This document shows, one piece after another, positions 1-8,645 of a stretch of DNA of 64,000 nucleotides. Each line of letters begins with the position of its first letter. The first letter of the stretch is position 1. Both the position numbers and the translations under genes were made by a program. Origin of the DNA: Gemmata massiliana (GTDB lineage: Bacteria > Planctomycetota > Planctomycetia > Gemmatales > Gemmataceae); contig NZ_LR593886.1 in the NCBI RefSeq assembly GCF_901538265.1, forward strand, positions 5,291,738-5,355,737, given 5' to 3'. A model generated the notes under the pieces. It was not told the DNA's origin and did not search any database. It was given only the letters and a program-made list of their open reading frames with translations.

Positions 1-2
1 AC

Positions 3-1937
3 CACACCGTGGTGGCCGCATGGAACGAGCGCCCGATCGGGACCGCCAGTTCCGTTGTGGCACTCGCCGCTCACGAGAAGGCAGTGGCCGCGGCCCGAGC
101 CGAAGTGAGCGCGGCGGAAGCCCGAGCGAGAGCCACAACCAGAGCGCGTCTGACGGAGGAGAAGAAGCACGTGGCCGAATACGCGACGGCGGCCGTCGAG
201 GTGTACCGCCGGCGCGGAGCGCTAAAACTCGTCGCGCCCGACCCCGGCAAGAACCCACCGGCGGGCGCCGTGCTGGTCGAATCGGAAGCGTTCGCCCGCG
301 GGAACGTCCTCAAACTAACGGACGGGTACGGTGCGGGCATCGGCGTCGTCATTAACGCCGGACCGCTCCCGAACTACGCGGAATACGATCTCGACGTTCC
401 GAAGGAGGGGGCGTACCAAATCGCGGTTCGATACGCGGCCGCAGATCGCAGACCGGTGCGCATTTTGGTCAACGGCCGGCTCGTCGCGGGCGAAGCGTGC
501 GGGACGAAGACCGGTTCGTGGAACCCCGACACGCAGACGTGGGTGGCCGAAGCGGTCGTCGTGCTCCCCACCGGCAAAGCGGTCGTCCGGTTCGAGCGGA
601 ACGGCCCAGTCCCGCATCTGGACAAGTTCGCCCTGCTTCCCATGACGGCCGAACAGGTAGCCGCTGCCCCACTGCCCGTGGAGCGCGCAGCCGCGGACCG
701 GAAACTGTTAACTTCGCTCCTGCGCGAGTGGGCGGACGTGATCGCGAAACGCGAGGGCAAGCCGCCGACCGGGGCGGACCTCGACGCACTGATCGCGGCT
801 GACGACGGGCCGTTCCGGGACTCGCCCGAACTGGACGCGGACACCCAGGGCGCGCACGCGGACGAACTCAAGCGCCTCCGGGAGAAACTCGCCGCCACCG
901 AAAAGGCGAAGCCACCGGTGGATGAGGTCATGGCCGTCGAAGACGCGAAGGGCGAGAACCTGCGGGTCCACCTTCGAGGGAACCACACCACGCTCGGCGC
1001 GGACGCCCCGCGTCGGTTCCCCCAAATCATGGCCGGAGGTGCTCCGCTACCACTCGGCGCCGACCGGAGCGGGCGCCGGGAACTCGCGGAGTGGCTCACG
1101 CGCCCCGACCACCCGCTCACCGCGCGGGTCATGGTGAACCGCATTTGGGCCGGGCACTTCGGGGCCGGTCTGGTGCGCTCAACAGACAATTTCGGTCGAC
1201 TCGGCGACCGCCCCACGCATCCCGAACTGCTCGACTGGCTCGCGGCGGAATTCGTTGGGGCGAAGTGGTCCGTCAAGCACATGCACCGGCTCATCGTCAC
1301 CTCGGCCGCGTACCGAATGAGTTCGCAAGCCGAACCCGCAGCGCTCCAGAAAGACCCGGACAACAAACTGCTGTCGCACTTCACTCGGCGCCGGCTCGAC
1401 GCGGAGGAAGTGCGAGACGGGATGCTCGCTGTCTCCGGATTGCTCGACCGGAAGGTGGGCGGTACGCTTTTGAAGGCGACCCCGCGGCAGTACGTCACCG
1501 GCACCGGGAACCGCAACTACGAGGGCTACGCGCACACCCGGCGTTCCGTGTATCTGCCGGTCGTCCGTAGCGCCGTTTACGACGTATTCCAGACGCTCGA
1601 CTTCCCCGATCCGTCGGTGCCCAACGGCCAGCGGACCGCGACCACGATCCCAACACAATCGCTGTTCATGCTCAACAGCGCGCTGGCGGACCAGGCCGCC
1701 GAAGCGTTCGCGAAGGCAGTTCTGGCAGTTCGGAGCACCGACGCGGGCCGCGTTCACGAGGCTTACCGCCGGGTGTACGGTCGCCCCCCGACTGATCGAG
1801 AAGAGGCACGGGTACTCGCGTACCTCCAAAAATCGGAAGAAGCGTCTGGCCCAGCCGCCGAGGGGAGCCAGCTCCGGGTGTGGCGCGGGCTGTGCCGCGT
1901 CCTACTGGCGTCCAACGAGTTCGTGTTCGTGGAGTGA
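3..1937 (+). CDS. DUF1553 (PSD1) planctomycete protein, 5' end cut by the window
   Basis: The reading frame is open to the left edge of the window, so the N-terminus is missing; the first visible start-like codon (GTG at 9) is probably internal. Visible order: an alpha-helical charged stretch (about residues 15-65), a beta-rich carbohydrate-binding-like module (about 85-210, from VESEAF to DKFALLP), a helical linker, then a DUF1553 domain (about 345-620) with PTHPELLDWLA and the IPTQSLFMLNS end motif. Relatives carry PSCyt1 and DUF1549 domains upstream of this region; here those would lie outside the window. Such proteins are exported and planctomycete-specific, and their biochemical function is not established. 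The stop lies 5 bases before the next gene, a DUF1501 protein, the usual partner. The sugar-binding role is inferred from the module shape only. Confidence 0.85.
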   Translation, partial: HTVVAAWNERPIGTASSVVALAAHEKAVAAARAEVSAAEARARATTRARLTEEKKHVAEYATAAVEVYRRRGALKLVAPDPGKNPPAGAVLVESEAFARGNVLKLTDGYGAGIGVVINAGPLPNYAEYDLDVPKEGAYQIAVRYAAADRRPVRILVNGRLVAGEACGTKTGSWNPDTQTWVAEAVVVLPTGKAVVRFERNGPVPHLDKFALLPMTAEQVAAAPLPVERAAADRKLLTSLLREWADVIAKREGKPPTGADLDALIAADDGPFRDSPELDADTQGAHADELKRLREKLAATEKAKPPVDEVMAVEDAKGENLRVHLRGNHTTLGADAPRRFPQIMAGGAPLPLGADRSGRRELAEWLTRPDHPLTARVMVNRIWAGHFGAGLVRSTDNFGRLGDRPTHPELLDWLAAEFVGAKWSVKHMHRLIVTSAAYRMSSQAEPAALQKDPDNKLLSHFTRRRLDAEEVRDGMLAVSGLLDRKVGGTLLKATPRQYVTGTGNRNYEGYAHTRRSVYLPVVRSAVYDVFQTLDFPDPSVPNGQRTATTIPTQSLFMLNSALADQAAEAFAKAVLAVRSTDAGRVHEAYRRVYGRPPTDREEARVLAYLQKSEEASGPAAEGSQLRVWRGLCRVLLASNEFVFVE

Positions 1938-1942
1938 CCGTG

Positions 1943-3343
1943 ATGTTCCAACGGAACCGCCGCGAGCTTCTGCGGACCAGCGCGCTCGGGTTCGGGTGGC
2001 TCGCACTGACCGACCTGCTCTCGGCTTCTGAGCCGGCTCCTCCGCCCCGCGCGGTGGGGACACGCGACCCATTGGCACCGAAGGCACCGCACTTCGCAGC
2101 CCGGGCGAAGCGCGTGATCTTCCTGTTTATGCACGGCGGCCCGTCGCAGATCGACACCTTCGACTACAAACCGAAGCTGGCGACCGACGACGGCAAGCCG
2201 CTCCCGTTCGCCAAACCGCGGGTCGTATCGAGCGCGACCGGCAACCTGCTGAAATCGCCGTTCACGTTCAAACAGCACGGCCAGAGCGGGGCGTGGGTGT
2301 CGGAATTGTTCCCGCACGTCGCCGGGCGCGCGGACGATCTGTGTTTCATCAAGTCGATGCACGGGTCGAACTCGCGGCACGGCGGGGCACTGCTCGAACT
2401 GCACACCGGATCGGACACCTTCGTGCGGCCGAGTATGGGCTCTTGGGTCACATACGGACTCGGCACCGAAAACCGCGATCTGCCCGGCTACGTCACGATT
2501 TGCCCCACCCTCACGCACGGCGGGGTGAACAACTATTCGTCCGCGTTCCTCCCGGCCGCGTACCAGGCAACCCCGCTCGGGAACGCCAGCACCGCGGCGA
2601 GCCAGGTGACGGTGCCGTTCGTGAGGGGGACCACGCCCCGCGCGCAGCAGCGGTTGGAACTCGATCTGCTCGCGGACCTCGACCGCGAGCGCGCGACCGG
2701 GGCGGACGCGGCCACGGAGGGGCGCATCCAGTCGTTCGAGATGGCGTTCCGAATGCAGAACACGGTTCCCGCGGTGCAGGATCTGTCAAAGGAATCCGCG
2801 GAGACACACAAACTGTACGGTATCGACGATAAGGCGACGGAGAACTTCGGCCGACAGTGCCTGATGGCCCGCCGGTTTGCGGAGGCTGGGGTGCGGTTCG
2901 TGCAATGTACCCACAGTTACAAGTGGGACCAGCACGAGAACCTCAAGAAAGACCACACGACCAACGCCCGCGAGGTGGACAAGCCGATTGCGGGACTGCT
3001 CACTGACCTCAAGCGCCGCGGATTGCTGAAGGACACGCTGGTGGTGTGGGGCGGCGAGTTCGGGCGCACGCCGGTCGCGCAGGGGAAGGACGGGCGCGAC
3101 CACAACCCGCACGGGTTCACGATGTTCCTCGCGGGCGGCGGGGTGAAGGCCGGGTTCTCGCACGGCGCGACCGACGACTACGGCTACTTCGCCGCAGAAG
3201 ACAAGGTCCACGTCCACGACCTGCACGCCACCATTTTGCACTTGCTGGGGCTGGACCACGCGCGCCTCACCTACCGCCACGCGGGGCGCGATTTCCGCCT
3301 AACAGACGTTCACGGCGAAGTCGTGGACCAGATTCTTGCCTGA
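1943..3343 (+). CDS. DUF1501 family exported protein
   Basis: A 466-residue protein starting at the ATG at 1943; earlier in-frame GTG codons at 1934 and 1940 overlap or abut the preceding stop. The N-terminus has a twin-arginine-type signal (NRRELLRTSALGFGWLAL), suggesting folded export by Tat. The body has the DUF1501 signatures FLFMHGGPSQIDTFDYKP near the start, WDQHENL in the middle, VVWGGEFGRTP, and the closing LTDVHGEVV. DUF1501 belongs to the alkaline phosphatase/sulfatase-like fold, but the enzymatic role in planctomycetes is undefined. It lies directly behind a DUF1553 gene with almost no spacing, so the two are very likely cotranscribed. A second copy of the module follows at 3433-8233. 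Confidence 0.9.
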   Translation: MFQRNRRELLRTSALGFGWLALTDLLSASEPAPPPRAVGTRDPLAPKAPHFAARAKRVIFLFMHGGPSQIDTFDYKPKLATDDGKPLPFAKPRVVSSATGNLLKSPFTFKQHGQSGAWVSELFPHVAGRADDLCFIKSMHGSNSRHGGALLELHTGSDTFVRPSMGSWVTYGLGTENRDLPGYVTICPTLTHGGVNNYSSAFLPAAYQATPLGNASTAASQVTVPFVRGTTPRAQQRLELDLLADLDRERATGADAATEGRIQSFEMAFRMQNTVPAVQDLSKESAETHKLYGIDDKATENFGRQCLMARRFAEAGVRFVQCTHSYKWDQHENLKKDHTTNAREVDKPIAGLLTDLKRRGLLKDTLVVWGGEFGRTPVAQGKDGRDHNPHGFTMFLAGGGVKAGFSHGATDDYGYFAAEDKVHVHDLHATILHLLGLDHARLTYRHAGRDFRLTDVHGEVVDQILA

Positions 3344-3432
3344 GCGGGCGCGGGCCGGATAGGTCTGCGCCCGCGCCAAACGCCCGCACAATAACGTCGC
3401 GTTCCCTCTCCGTTGTGCCGCCGGGATGCCCC

Positions 3433-6400
3433 ATGCTCCGAATCGCGTGTCTCGTGCTGGTGCTCGCACTCGCCCCCGTTGCTCAGGCGGTCGAGCCGAC
3501 CCCGGTCGATTTCAGTCGCGACGTGCTCCCGGTGCTCTCGGACTACTGCTTCCAGTGCCACGGCCCGGACGCGAACTCGCGCAAGGCGAAACTCCGCCTC
3601 GATGACAAAGCCTCGCCCTTTGATCGCGGCGTCATCGTTCCCGGCAAGCCGAAGGAAAGTTCTCTCGTCGAGCGCATCACGAGCACCGACCCCGACTCGG
3701 TGATGCCGCCCCCGAGCCTGAAGCGCAAACTCTCGGCCCAGCAGATCGACGCGCTCACGCGCTGGGTGGAACAGGGCGCGAAGTGGTCCACGCACTGGGC
3801 CTTCGACCCGGTGACGAAACCGGAAGTCCCGATCGGGCTGAAGAACCCGCAGCGGGTCACGAACCCGATCGACGCATTCGTGCTGTCCCGGCTCGCACGC
3901 GAGGGCCTGAACCCCGCGGCCCCTGCGGACAAGGAGCGGTTACTGCGCCGTGTCACCTTCGACCTCACCGGATTACCTCCGACCATCGCGGAGATCGACG
4001 CCTTTCTGAAGGACGACGCGCCTAACGCTTACGAGAAGGTCGTGGACCGGCTCCTGGCATCGCCCCGATACGGCGAGCGAATGGCCGGCGAGTGGCTCGA
4101 TATCGCCCGCTTCGCCGACACGCACGGCTACCAGATGGACCGCGCGCGCCCCGTGTGGCCGTACCGCGACTGGGTCATCTCCGCGTACAACCGCAACCTG
4201 CCGTTCAACGATTTTGTCACCTGGCAACTCGCAGGCGACCTGGTCCCCAACGCCACCAAGGACCAGCGCCTGGCGACCGCGTTCAACCGGTTACACATGC
4301 AGAACGAGGAGGGTGGGATCGTCGAAGAAGAGTTCCGCGTGGCCTACGTGAACGACCGCACGACCACGTTCGGAACCGCGTTCCTCGGGCTGACACTCGA
4401 GTGCAGCCGGTGCCACGACCACAAGTTCGATCCCGTCTCGCAAAAGGACTACTATTCGCTGTTCGCGTTCTTCCAGAACATCGACGAGAGCGGCCAGACG
4501 AGCTACTTCACCGCGGCTACCCCGGTACCGGCTCTCCTGCTTACCACCGATTCCCAGGACACGAAACTGGCCGAACTGCGCGCCGCCGTCGAGACGAAAC
4601 GGGACGCTCTGATGAAGGCTCGCGGGGTCGCACGGGCCGAGTTCGCGAAGTGGAAGCGCCCGGCGAAACTCGACGTGCCGGGGCTGGTCGGGGCCTACTC
4701 GTTCGATGACATCAAGGCCGGTAAGGTCGTGAACGGCGCCGACGCGAAGACACCGGGCAGCGCCGTCGAAGGGCCGAAACTGGTGCCCGGAAAGCTCGGC
4801 CGGGCGGTCGAACTCACCGGCGAAAACGGATTCACGTTTCCCGGCGTCGGTCACTTCACCCGCGACGACCCGTTCACCTTGAGCCTCTGGGTGAAGCCCC
4901 CGACCCCGGTCCCGCGCGCGGTGTTGGTTCACCACAGCCAGGCACCGATCGACGCCGGTAGCCGCGGGTACGAACTCCTGTTGGAAGACGGGAAGGTCGC
5001 GCTCGGGCTGCACCACATGTGGCCCGGCAATTCGCTGAAAGTGCGGAGCAAGACCGCGGTCCCCACAGGCGCGTGGGGGCACATCACCGCGACCTACGAC
5101 GGGTCCAGTACCGCGGCCGGCGTGAAGCTGTACCTCGACGGCATACCGCTCGAAGTGGACGTGATCCGCGACAAGTTAACCAAAGACATCACTTACGGTG
5201 GCGAACCGAACCTCGCGGTCGGCTACCGCTTCCGCGACAACGGCTTCAAGGGCGGTCTGGTCGACGAATTCCGTGTTTACAACCGCGCGCTGACGGCCGC
5301 CGAGATCGTCAGCAAACCGAGTGACGAGGCCCTCTTTGAGTATTTCACTTCCGCGATTCACGAGCCGTCGAAGAAGGCCGCGGAAGAGCTTCGCGCGGCG
5401 CGGAAAGCGTACACCGCGTTCGTCAACCCGATCGCCGAAATCATGGTGATGGACGAGATGCCGGTACCGAAACCCGCACACGTCCTCAAGCGCGGGGCTT
5501 ACGACTCCCTCGGCGAAAAGGTGACCGCGGACACACCGAAGGCGCTGCTCCCGTTCCCCAAAGGCGCGCCGCGGAACCGCCTCGGGCTGGCGAAGTGGCT
5601 CACGGACCCCGAAAATCCGCTGATGGCCCGCGTCACGGTGAACCGTTCGTGGCAACTGATGTTCGGGCGCGGGCTGGTCGAAACCGCAGACAACTTCGGT
5701 ACCCAGGGTGCCCGCCCCACGCACCCCGAACTGCTCGACTGGCTGGCCCGCGAGTTCGTCCGCACCGGTTGGGACCAGAAGCGGCTCCTCAAAACGATCG
5801 CGCTGTCGGCCACCTACCGCCAGTCGTCAAAAGCAGCACCCGACGTTCTGGCACGCGACCCGCACAACGAACTGCTCGCGCGCGGACCGGTGAAGCGGCT
5901 CACGGCCGAAATGCTCCGCGACCAGGCGCTCGCGTCGAGCGGGTTGCTCGTGGAAAAGCTCGGCGGTCCGAGCGTCAGGCCGTACCAGCCCGCGGGATTG
6001 TGGGAGGAGATCGCGATGGGCCGGCCGCGGTACGAACAAAGTAAGGGCGACGACCTGTACCGCCGCAGCCTGTACACGTTCTGGAAGCGCACCGTGCCCC
6101 CTCCGTCCATGACGACCTTCGACGCCGCGGACCGGAGCGTCTGTTCCGTGAAGCGACAGAGCACGAGTACCCCGCTCCAAGCGCTCGTACTGCTTAACGA
6201 CGTCCAGTTCGTGGAGGCCGCGCGGTTCGTCGGTCAGCGGGCATTGAAGGAAGGCGGGGCGACCGCGGAGGAGCGCGCGGCGTGGACGTTCCGCCTCGTG
6301 ACGGGCCGCGCGCCGAGCGACAAGGAACGCGCGGTTCTGGCGAAACTGTTTGCGGAGCAGAAAATGCTCTTCGAGAAAGACCCGGCTGCGGCGAAGAAGC

Positions 6401-6516
6401 TACTCGGCGTCGGGGAGAAGCCCGTTGACGTGATGCTGCCCGTTGCGGACCTCGCAGCCGCCACGATGCTGGCGAACGTGCTGTTCAATCACGACGAAGC
6501 CGTGATGCGGCGGTAA
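3433..6516 (+). CDS. PSCyt1-DUF1549-LamG-DUF1553 protein
   Basis: A 1027-residue exported protein. The open frame extends further upstream, but the ATG at 3433 begins a clear Sec signal (MLRIACLVLVLALAPVAQA) and the upstream part overlaps the previous gene. Domain order: PSCyt1 with a CFQCH haem-binding CxxCH motif (near residue 40), DUF1549 (about 130-340) including CSRCHDHKFDP, a second CxxCH, then a concanavalin/LamG-like domain (about 415-620, beginning GLVGAYSFDD and ending FRVYNRALTAAEI), then DUF1553 (about 700-1010). The LamG insert is a typical variable carbohydrate-recognition cassette in this family. The haem motifs suggest a c-type cytochrome attached to a periplasmic catabolic or electron-transfer activity; substrate unknown. 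It is followed by a zinc-ribbon gene and a DUF1501 gene. Confidence 0.9.
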   Translation: MLRIACLVLVLALAPVAQAVEPTPVDFSRDVLPVLSDYCFQCHGPDANSRKAKLRLDDKASPFDRGVIVPGKPKESSLVERITSTDPDSVMPPPSLKRKLSAQQIDALTRWVEQGAKWSTHWAFDPVTKPEVPIGLKNPQRVTNPIDAFVLSRLAREGLNPAAPADKERLLRRVTFDLTGLPPTIAEIDAFLKDDAPNAYEKVVDRLLASPRYGERMAGEWLDIARFADTHGYQMDRARPVWPYRDWVISAYNRNLPFNDFVTWQLAGDLVPNATKDQRLATAFNRLHMQNEEGGIVEEEFRVAYVNDRTTTFGTAFLGLTLECSRCHDHKFDPVSQKDYYSLFAFFQNIDESGQTSYFTAATPVPALLLTTDSQDTKLAELRAAVETKRDALMKARGVARAEFAKWKRPAKLDVPGLVGAYSFDDIKAGKVVNGADAKTPGSAVEGPKLVPGKLGRAVELTGENGFTFPGVGHFTRDDPFTLSLWVKPPTPVPRAVLVHHSQAPIDAGSRGYELLLEDGKVALGLHHMWPGNSLKVRSKTAVPTGAWGHITATYDGSSTAAGVKLYLDGIPLEVDVIRDKLTKDITYGGEPNLAVGYRFRDNGFKGGLVDEFRVYNRALTAAEIVSKPSDEALFEYFTSAIHEPSKKAAEELRAARKAYTAFVNPIAEIMVMDEMPVPKPAHVLKRGAYDSLGEKVTADTPKALLPFPKGAPRNRLGLAKWLTDPENPLMARVTVNRSWQLMFGRGLVETADNFGTQGARPTHPELLDWLAREFVRTGWDQKRLLKTIALSATYRQSSKAAPDVLARDPHNELLARGPVKRLTAEMLRDQALASSGLLVEKLGGPSVRPYQPAGLWEEIAMGRPRYEQSKGDDLYRRSLYTFWKRTVPPPSMTTFDAADRSVCSVKRQSTSTPLQALVLLNDVQFVEAARFVGQRALKEGGATAEERAAWTFRLVTGRAPSDKERAVLAKLFAEQKMLFEKDPAAAKKLLGVGEKPVDVMLPVADLAAATMLANVLFNHDEAVMRR

Positions 6517-6549
6517 AGTGGGCTGCGACTTTGACGAGCGGAGCGAGCA

Positions 6550-6819
6550 ATGGGAAGGGGTAAGCCGCGGCACGATGGAAGCGATAAACGTCGGGAATCT
6601 CGCGTCCCGGCGGATACATCGCAACAGGCCCCGAATAACTCGTATTCGCCGCTGACGCAGTACGAGGACACGCCCTTCACGTGTGCGGATTGCGGCAAAG
6701 AGGAGATCTGGACAGCGGCACAGCAGAAGTGGTGGTACGAGGTCGCCAAAGGGACGATTTATTCCCGCGCGATCCGGTGCCGCTCGTGTCGCCAAGCGTT
6801 GCGAAAGGGTGGTGTCTGA
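6550..6819 (+). CDS. Small zinc-ribbon protein
   Basis: An 89-residue protein with a GGAG-type ribosome binding site just before the ATG. The first 40 residues are charged and disordered. The second half has the pattern FTCADCG, W-x-x-x-Q-x-x-WW, CRSCR, as in the probable zinc-ribbon domain with two CxxC knuckles and an aromatic core between them. It sits between the DUF1553 and DUF1501 genes, and its stop is one base before the next ATG, so it is likely translated with that gene. The knuckle suggests zinc and nucleic acid or protein binding; no specific role can be assigned. Confidence 0.75.
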   Translation: MGRGKPRHDGSDKRRESRVPADTSQQAPNNSYSPLTQYEDTPFTCADCGKEEIWTAAQQKWWYEVAKGTIYSRAIRCRSCRQALRKGGV

Positions 6820-6820
6820 T

Positions 6821-8233
6821 ATGTACCGTCGATCCTTCCTCACGCGGTCCGCGCTGGGCTTGGGTGGCGTCGCGCTCGCCGAGTTGCTCCGCGCCGCGGA
6901 CGCGCAGAAGCCCGACCCGTTCGCGGGCGTCCTCGATAAGCCGCACCACGCGCCGAAGGCCAAGCGCATCATCTACCTGTTCATGAGCGGCGGGCCGAGC
7001 CAGCTCGATCTCTTTGACCACAAACCGAAACTCAACGAGCTTAACGGTCAGGACTTGCCCGATTCGGTTCGCGGCGGCCAGCGCGTCACCGGGATGACCG
7101 CGCACCAGGCCACGTTGCCGATGGCCGGTTCGGTCTTCAAGTTCGCGAAACACGGCCAGAGCGGGGCGACCGTGAGCGAACTGCTGCCGTGGACCACGAA
7201 GGTTGCTGACGAGTTGTGCTTCATCAAGTCGGTTCACACGGAACACATCAACCACGACCCCGCGATCACGTTCTTCCAGACGGGGCACCAGCTCGCGGGC
7301 CGGCCGAGCATGGGTTCGTGGCTCAGTTACGGTCTGGGCAGCGCGAACGCGAACCTCCCCGCGTTCGTGGTGCTTATCTCGAAGGATCGCATCGACCAGC
7401 CCCTATACTCGCGCTTGTGGGGCAACGCGTTCCTGCCGAGCGCCCATGCCGGCGTACAGTTTCGCAGCGGCGGTGCGCCGGTACTGTACCTCGACAACCC
7501 GCCGGGCGTCACAGAGGACGGACGAAAGCTCGCCCTCGATCGACTGGCTGAACTCCAGCAGCTCCAAGCCGACGATCTCGGCGATCCGGAAGTATCCGGC
7601 CGCATCGCGCAGTACGAAATGGCGTTCCGGATGCAAACGAGCGTGCCCGACGTGATCGACACGCGCAAAGAACCGAAGGAAACGTTCGAGCTGTACGGCG
7701 AGGACGCGAAGACGCCCGGCACATTCGCGGCGAACTGCCTACTGGCCCGCCGGCTCGCGGAGCGGAACGTGCGGTTCATCCAACTCTACCACCCGGGCTG
7801 GGACCAGCACGGCAACCTGCCCGGGGCAATCCGCCGGCAGTGCAAGGATGTGGACCAGGCGTGCTACGGGTTGCTTACGGACCTCAAGCGCAGAGGGATG
7901 CTCGACGACACGCTCGTGGTGTGGGGCGGCGAGTTCGGTCGCACCAACTACTCGCAGGGCAAGCTGACTGCGACGGACTACGGGCGCGATCACCACCCGC
8001 GGTGTTTTACGGTCTGGATGGCCGGCGGTGGGGTGAAGCGCGGCACGACCTTCGGGGCCACGGACGAACTGGGCTACAACGTGGCGACCGATGCGGTCAG
8101 TGTCCACGACTTTCAGGCGACGCTCCTGCACCAACTCGGCATCGACCACGAGAAACTGACCTACAAGCACCAGGGCCGGCACTACCGTCTCACCGACGTA
8201 CACGGCACCGTGGTAAAGAGCGTACTGGCGTGA
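6821..8233 (+). CDS. DUF1501 family exported protein, second copy
   Basis: A 470-residue paralogue of the protein at 1943. The ATG at 6821 comes one base after the preceding stop and opens a twin-arginine signal (YRRSFLTRSALGLGGVAL). It has the same landmarks: YLFMSGGPSQLDLFDHKP, WDQHGNLP, VVWGGEFGRTNYSQGK, and the closing RLTDVHGTVV. It differs in the middle, which contains YSRLWGNAFLPSAHAGVQF and a DNPPG motif; the first copy lacks these. It completes the second DUF1553/DUF1501 module. Likely exported and partnered with the PSCyt1 protein upstream; activity unknown. Confidence 0.9.
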   Translation: MYRRSFLTRSALGLGGVALAELLRAADAQKPDPFAGVLDKPHHAPKAKRIIYLFMSGGPSQLDLFDHKPKLNELNGQDLPDSVRGGQRVTGMTAHQATLPMAGSVFKFAKHGQSGATVSELLPWTTKVADELCFIKSVHTEHINHDPAITFFQTGHQLAGRPSMGSWLSYGLGSANANLPAFVVLISKDRIDQPLYSRLWGNAFLPSAHAGVQFRSGGAPVLYLDNPPGVTEDGRKLALDRLAELQQLQADDLGDPEVSGRIAQYEMAFRMQTSVPDVIDTRKEPKETFELYGEDAKTPGTFAANCLLARRLAERNVRFIQLYHPGWDQHGNLPGAIRRQCKDVDQACYGLLTDLKRRGMLDDTLVVWGGEFGRTNYSQGKLTATDYGRDHHPRCFTVWMAGGGVKRGTTFGATDELGYNVATDAVSVHDFQATLLHQLGIDHEKLTYKHQGRHYRLTDVHGTVVKSVLA

Positions 8234-8645
8234 TTGCTCATCGGAAACGGGGTAGCGATGAGACGACCCGATCGGGACCCCGCAACCGTTTCCGGCGGCA
8301 GTTCCAACCGCGACCGATTCTTACTCGGTAGCAGCGGGCGCGTCCACGCCCGTCTGGTCCGGTACCCGAAGTGTGGCGCCCACCACATCCTGGCGGTACA
8401 CGAAGTCGTCGTCGAAACCCGAGCGGACCTCAAGCGGGTGCGAAATGGGAGCGGCCACCAACGAGATCAAAGGATAGCTTTGCCGAGTACCCGAAGCAAC
8501 ACGTCCACGGGGTGGTTCGGCGAACTTCCCACTCGATCTCGCGGAGTATGAGTTCCGGTGCAATTACTGCATCGCTCTATTCCCCTTGCTGCTGCTCGGC
8601 CGACAATAGAAACCAATCGCCCAATAGAAACAAATTATCTGATAA
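8234..8645. other. Intergenic region, no convincing gene
   Basis: This 412-base gap separates a plus-strand operon from a convergent minus-strand gene. Short open frames exist on both strands but none has a good start, a recognisable domain or a clean ribosome binding site. The last 60 bases are AT-rich and hold a small perfect palindrome (AATTATCTGATAATT at 8633-8647) that overlaps the stop of the minus-strand gene and is followed on that strand by a short T-rich stretch, so it could be a weak terminator. The ten-base word CAATAGAAAC occurs twice nearby. Confidence 0.5.

Noticed and set aside
8234-8551. A 105-codon plus-strand frame after the second DUF1501 gene
   Set aside because: Its start overlaps nothing useful, there is no ribosome binding site, and the composition is not protein-like.
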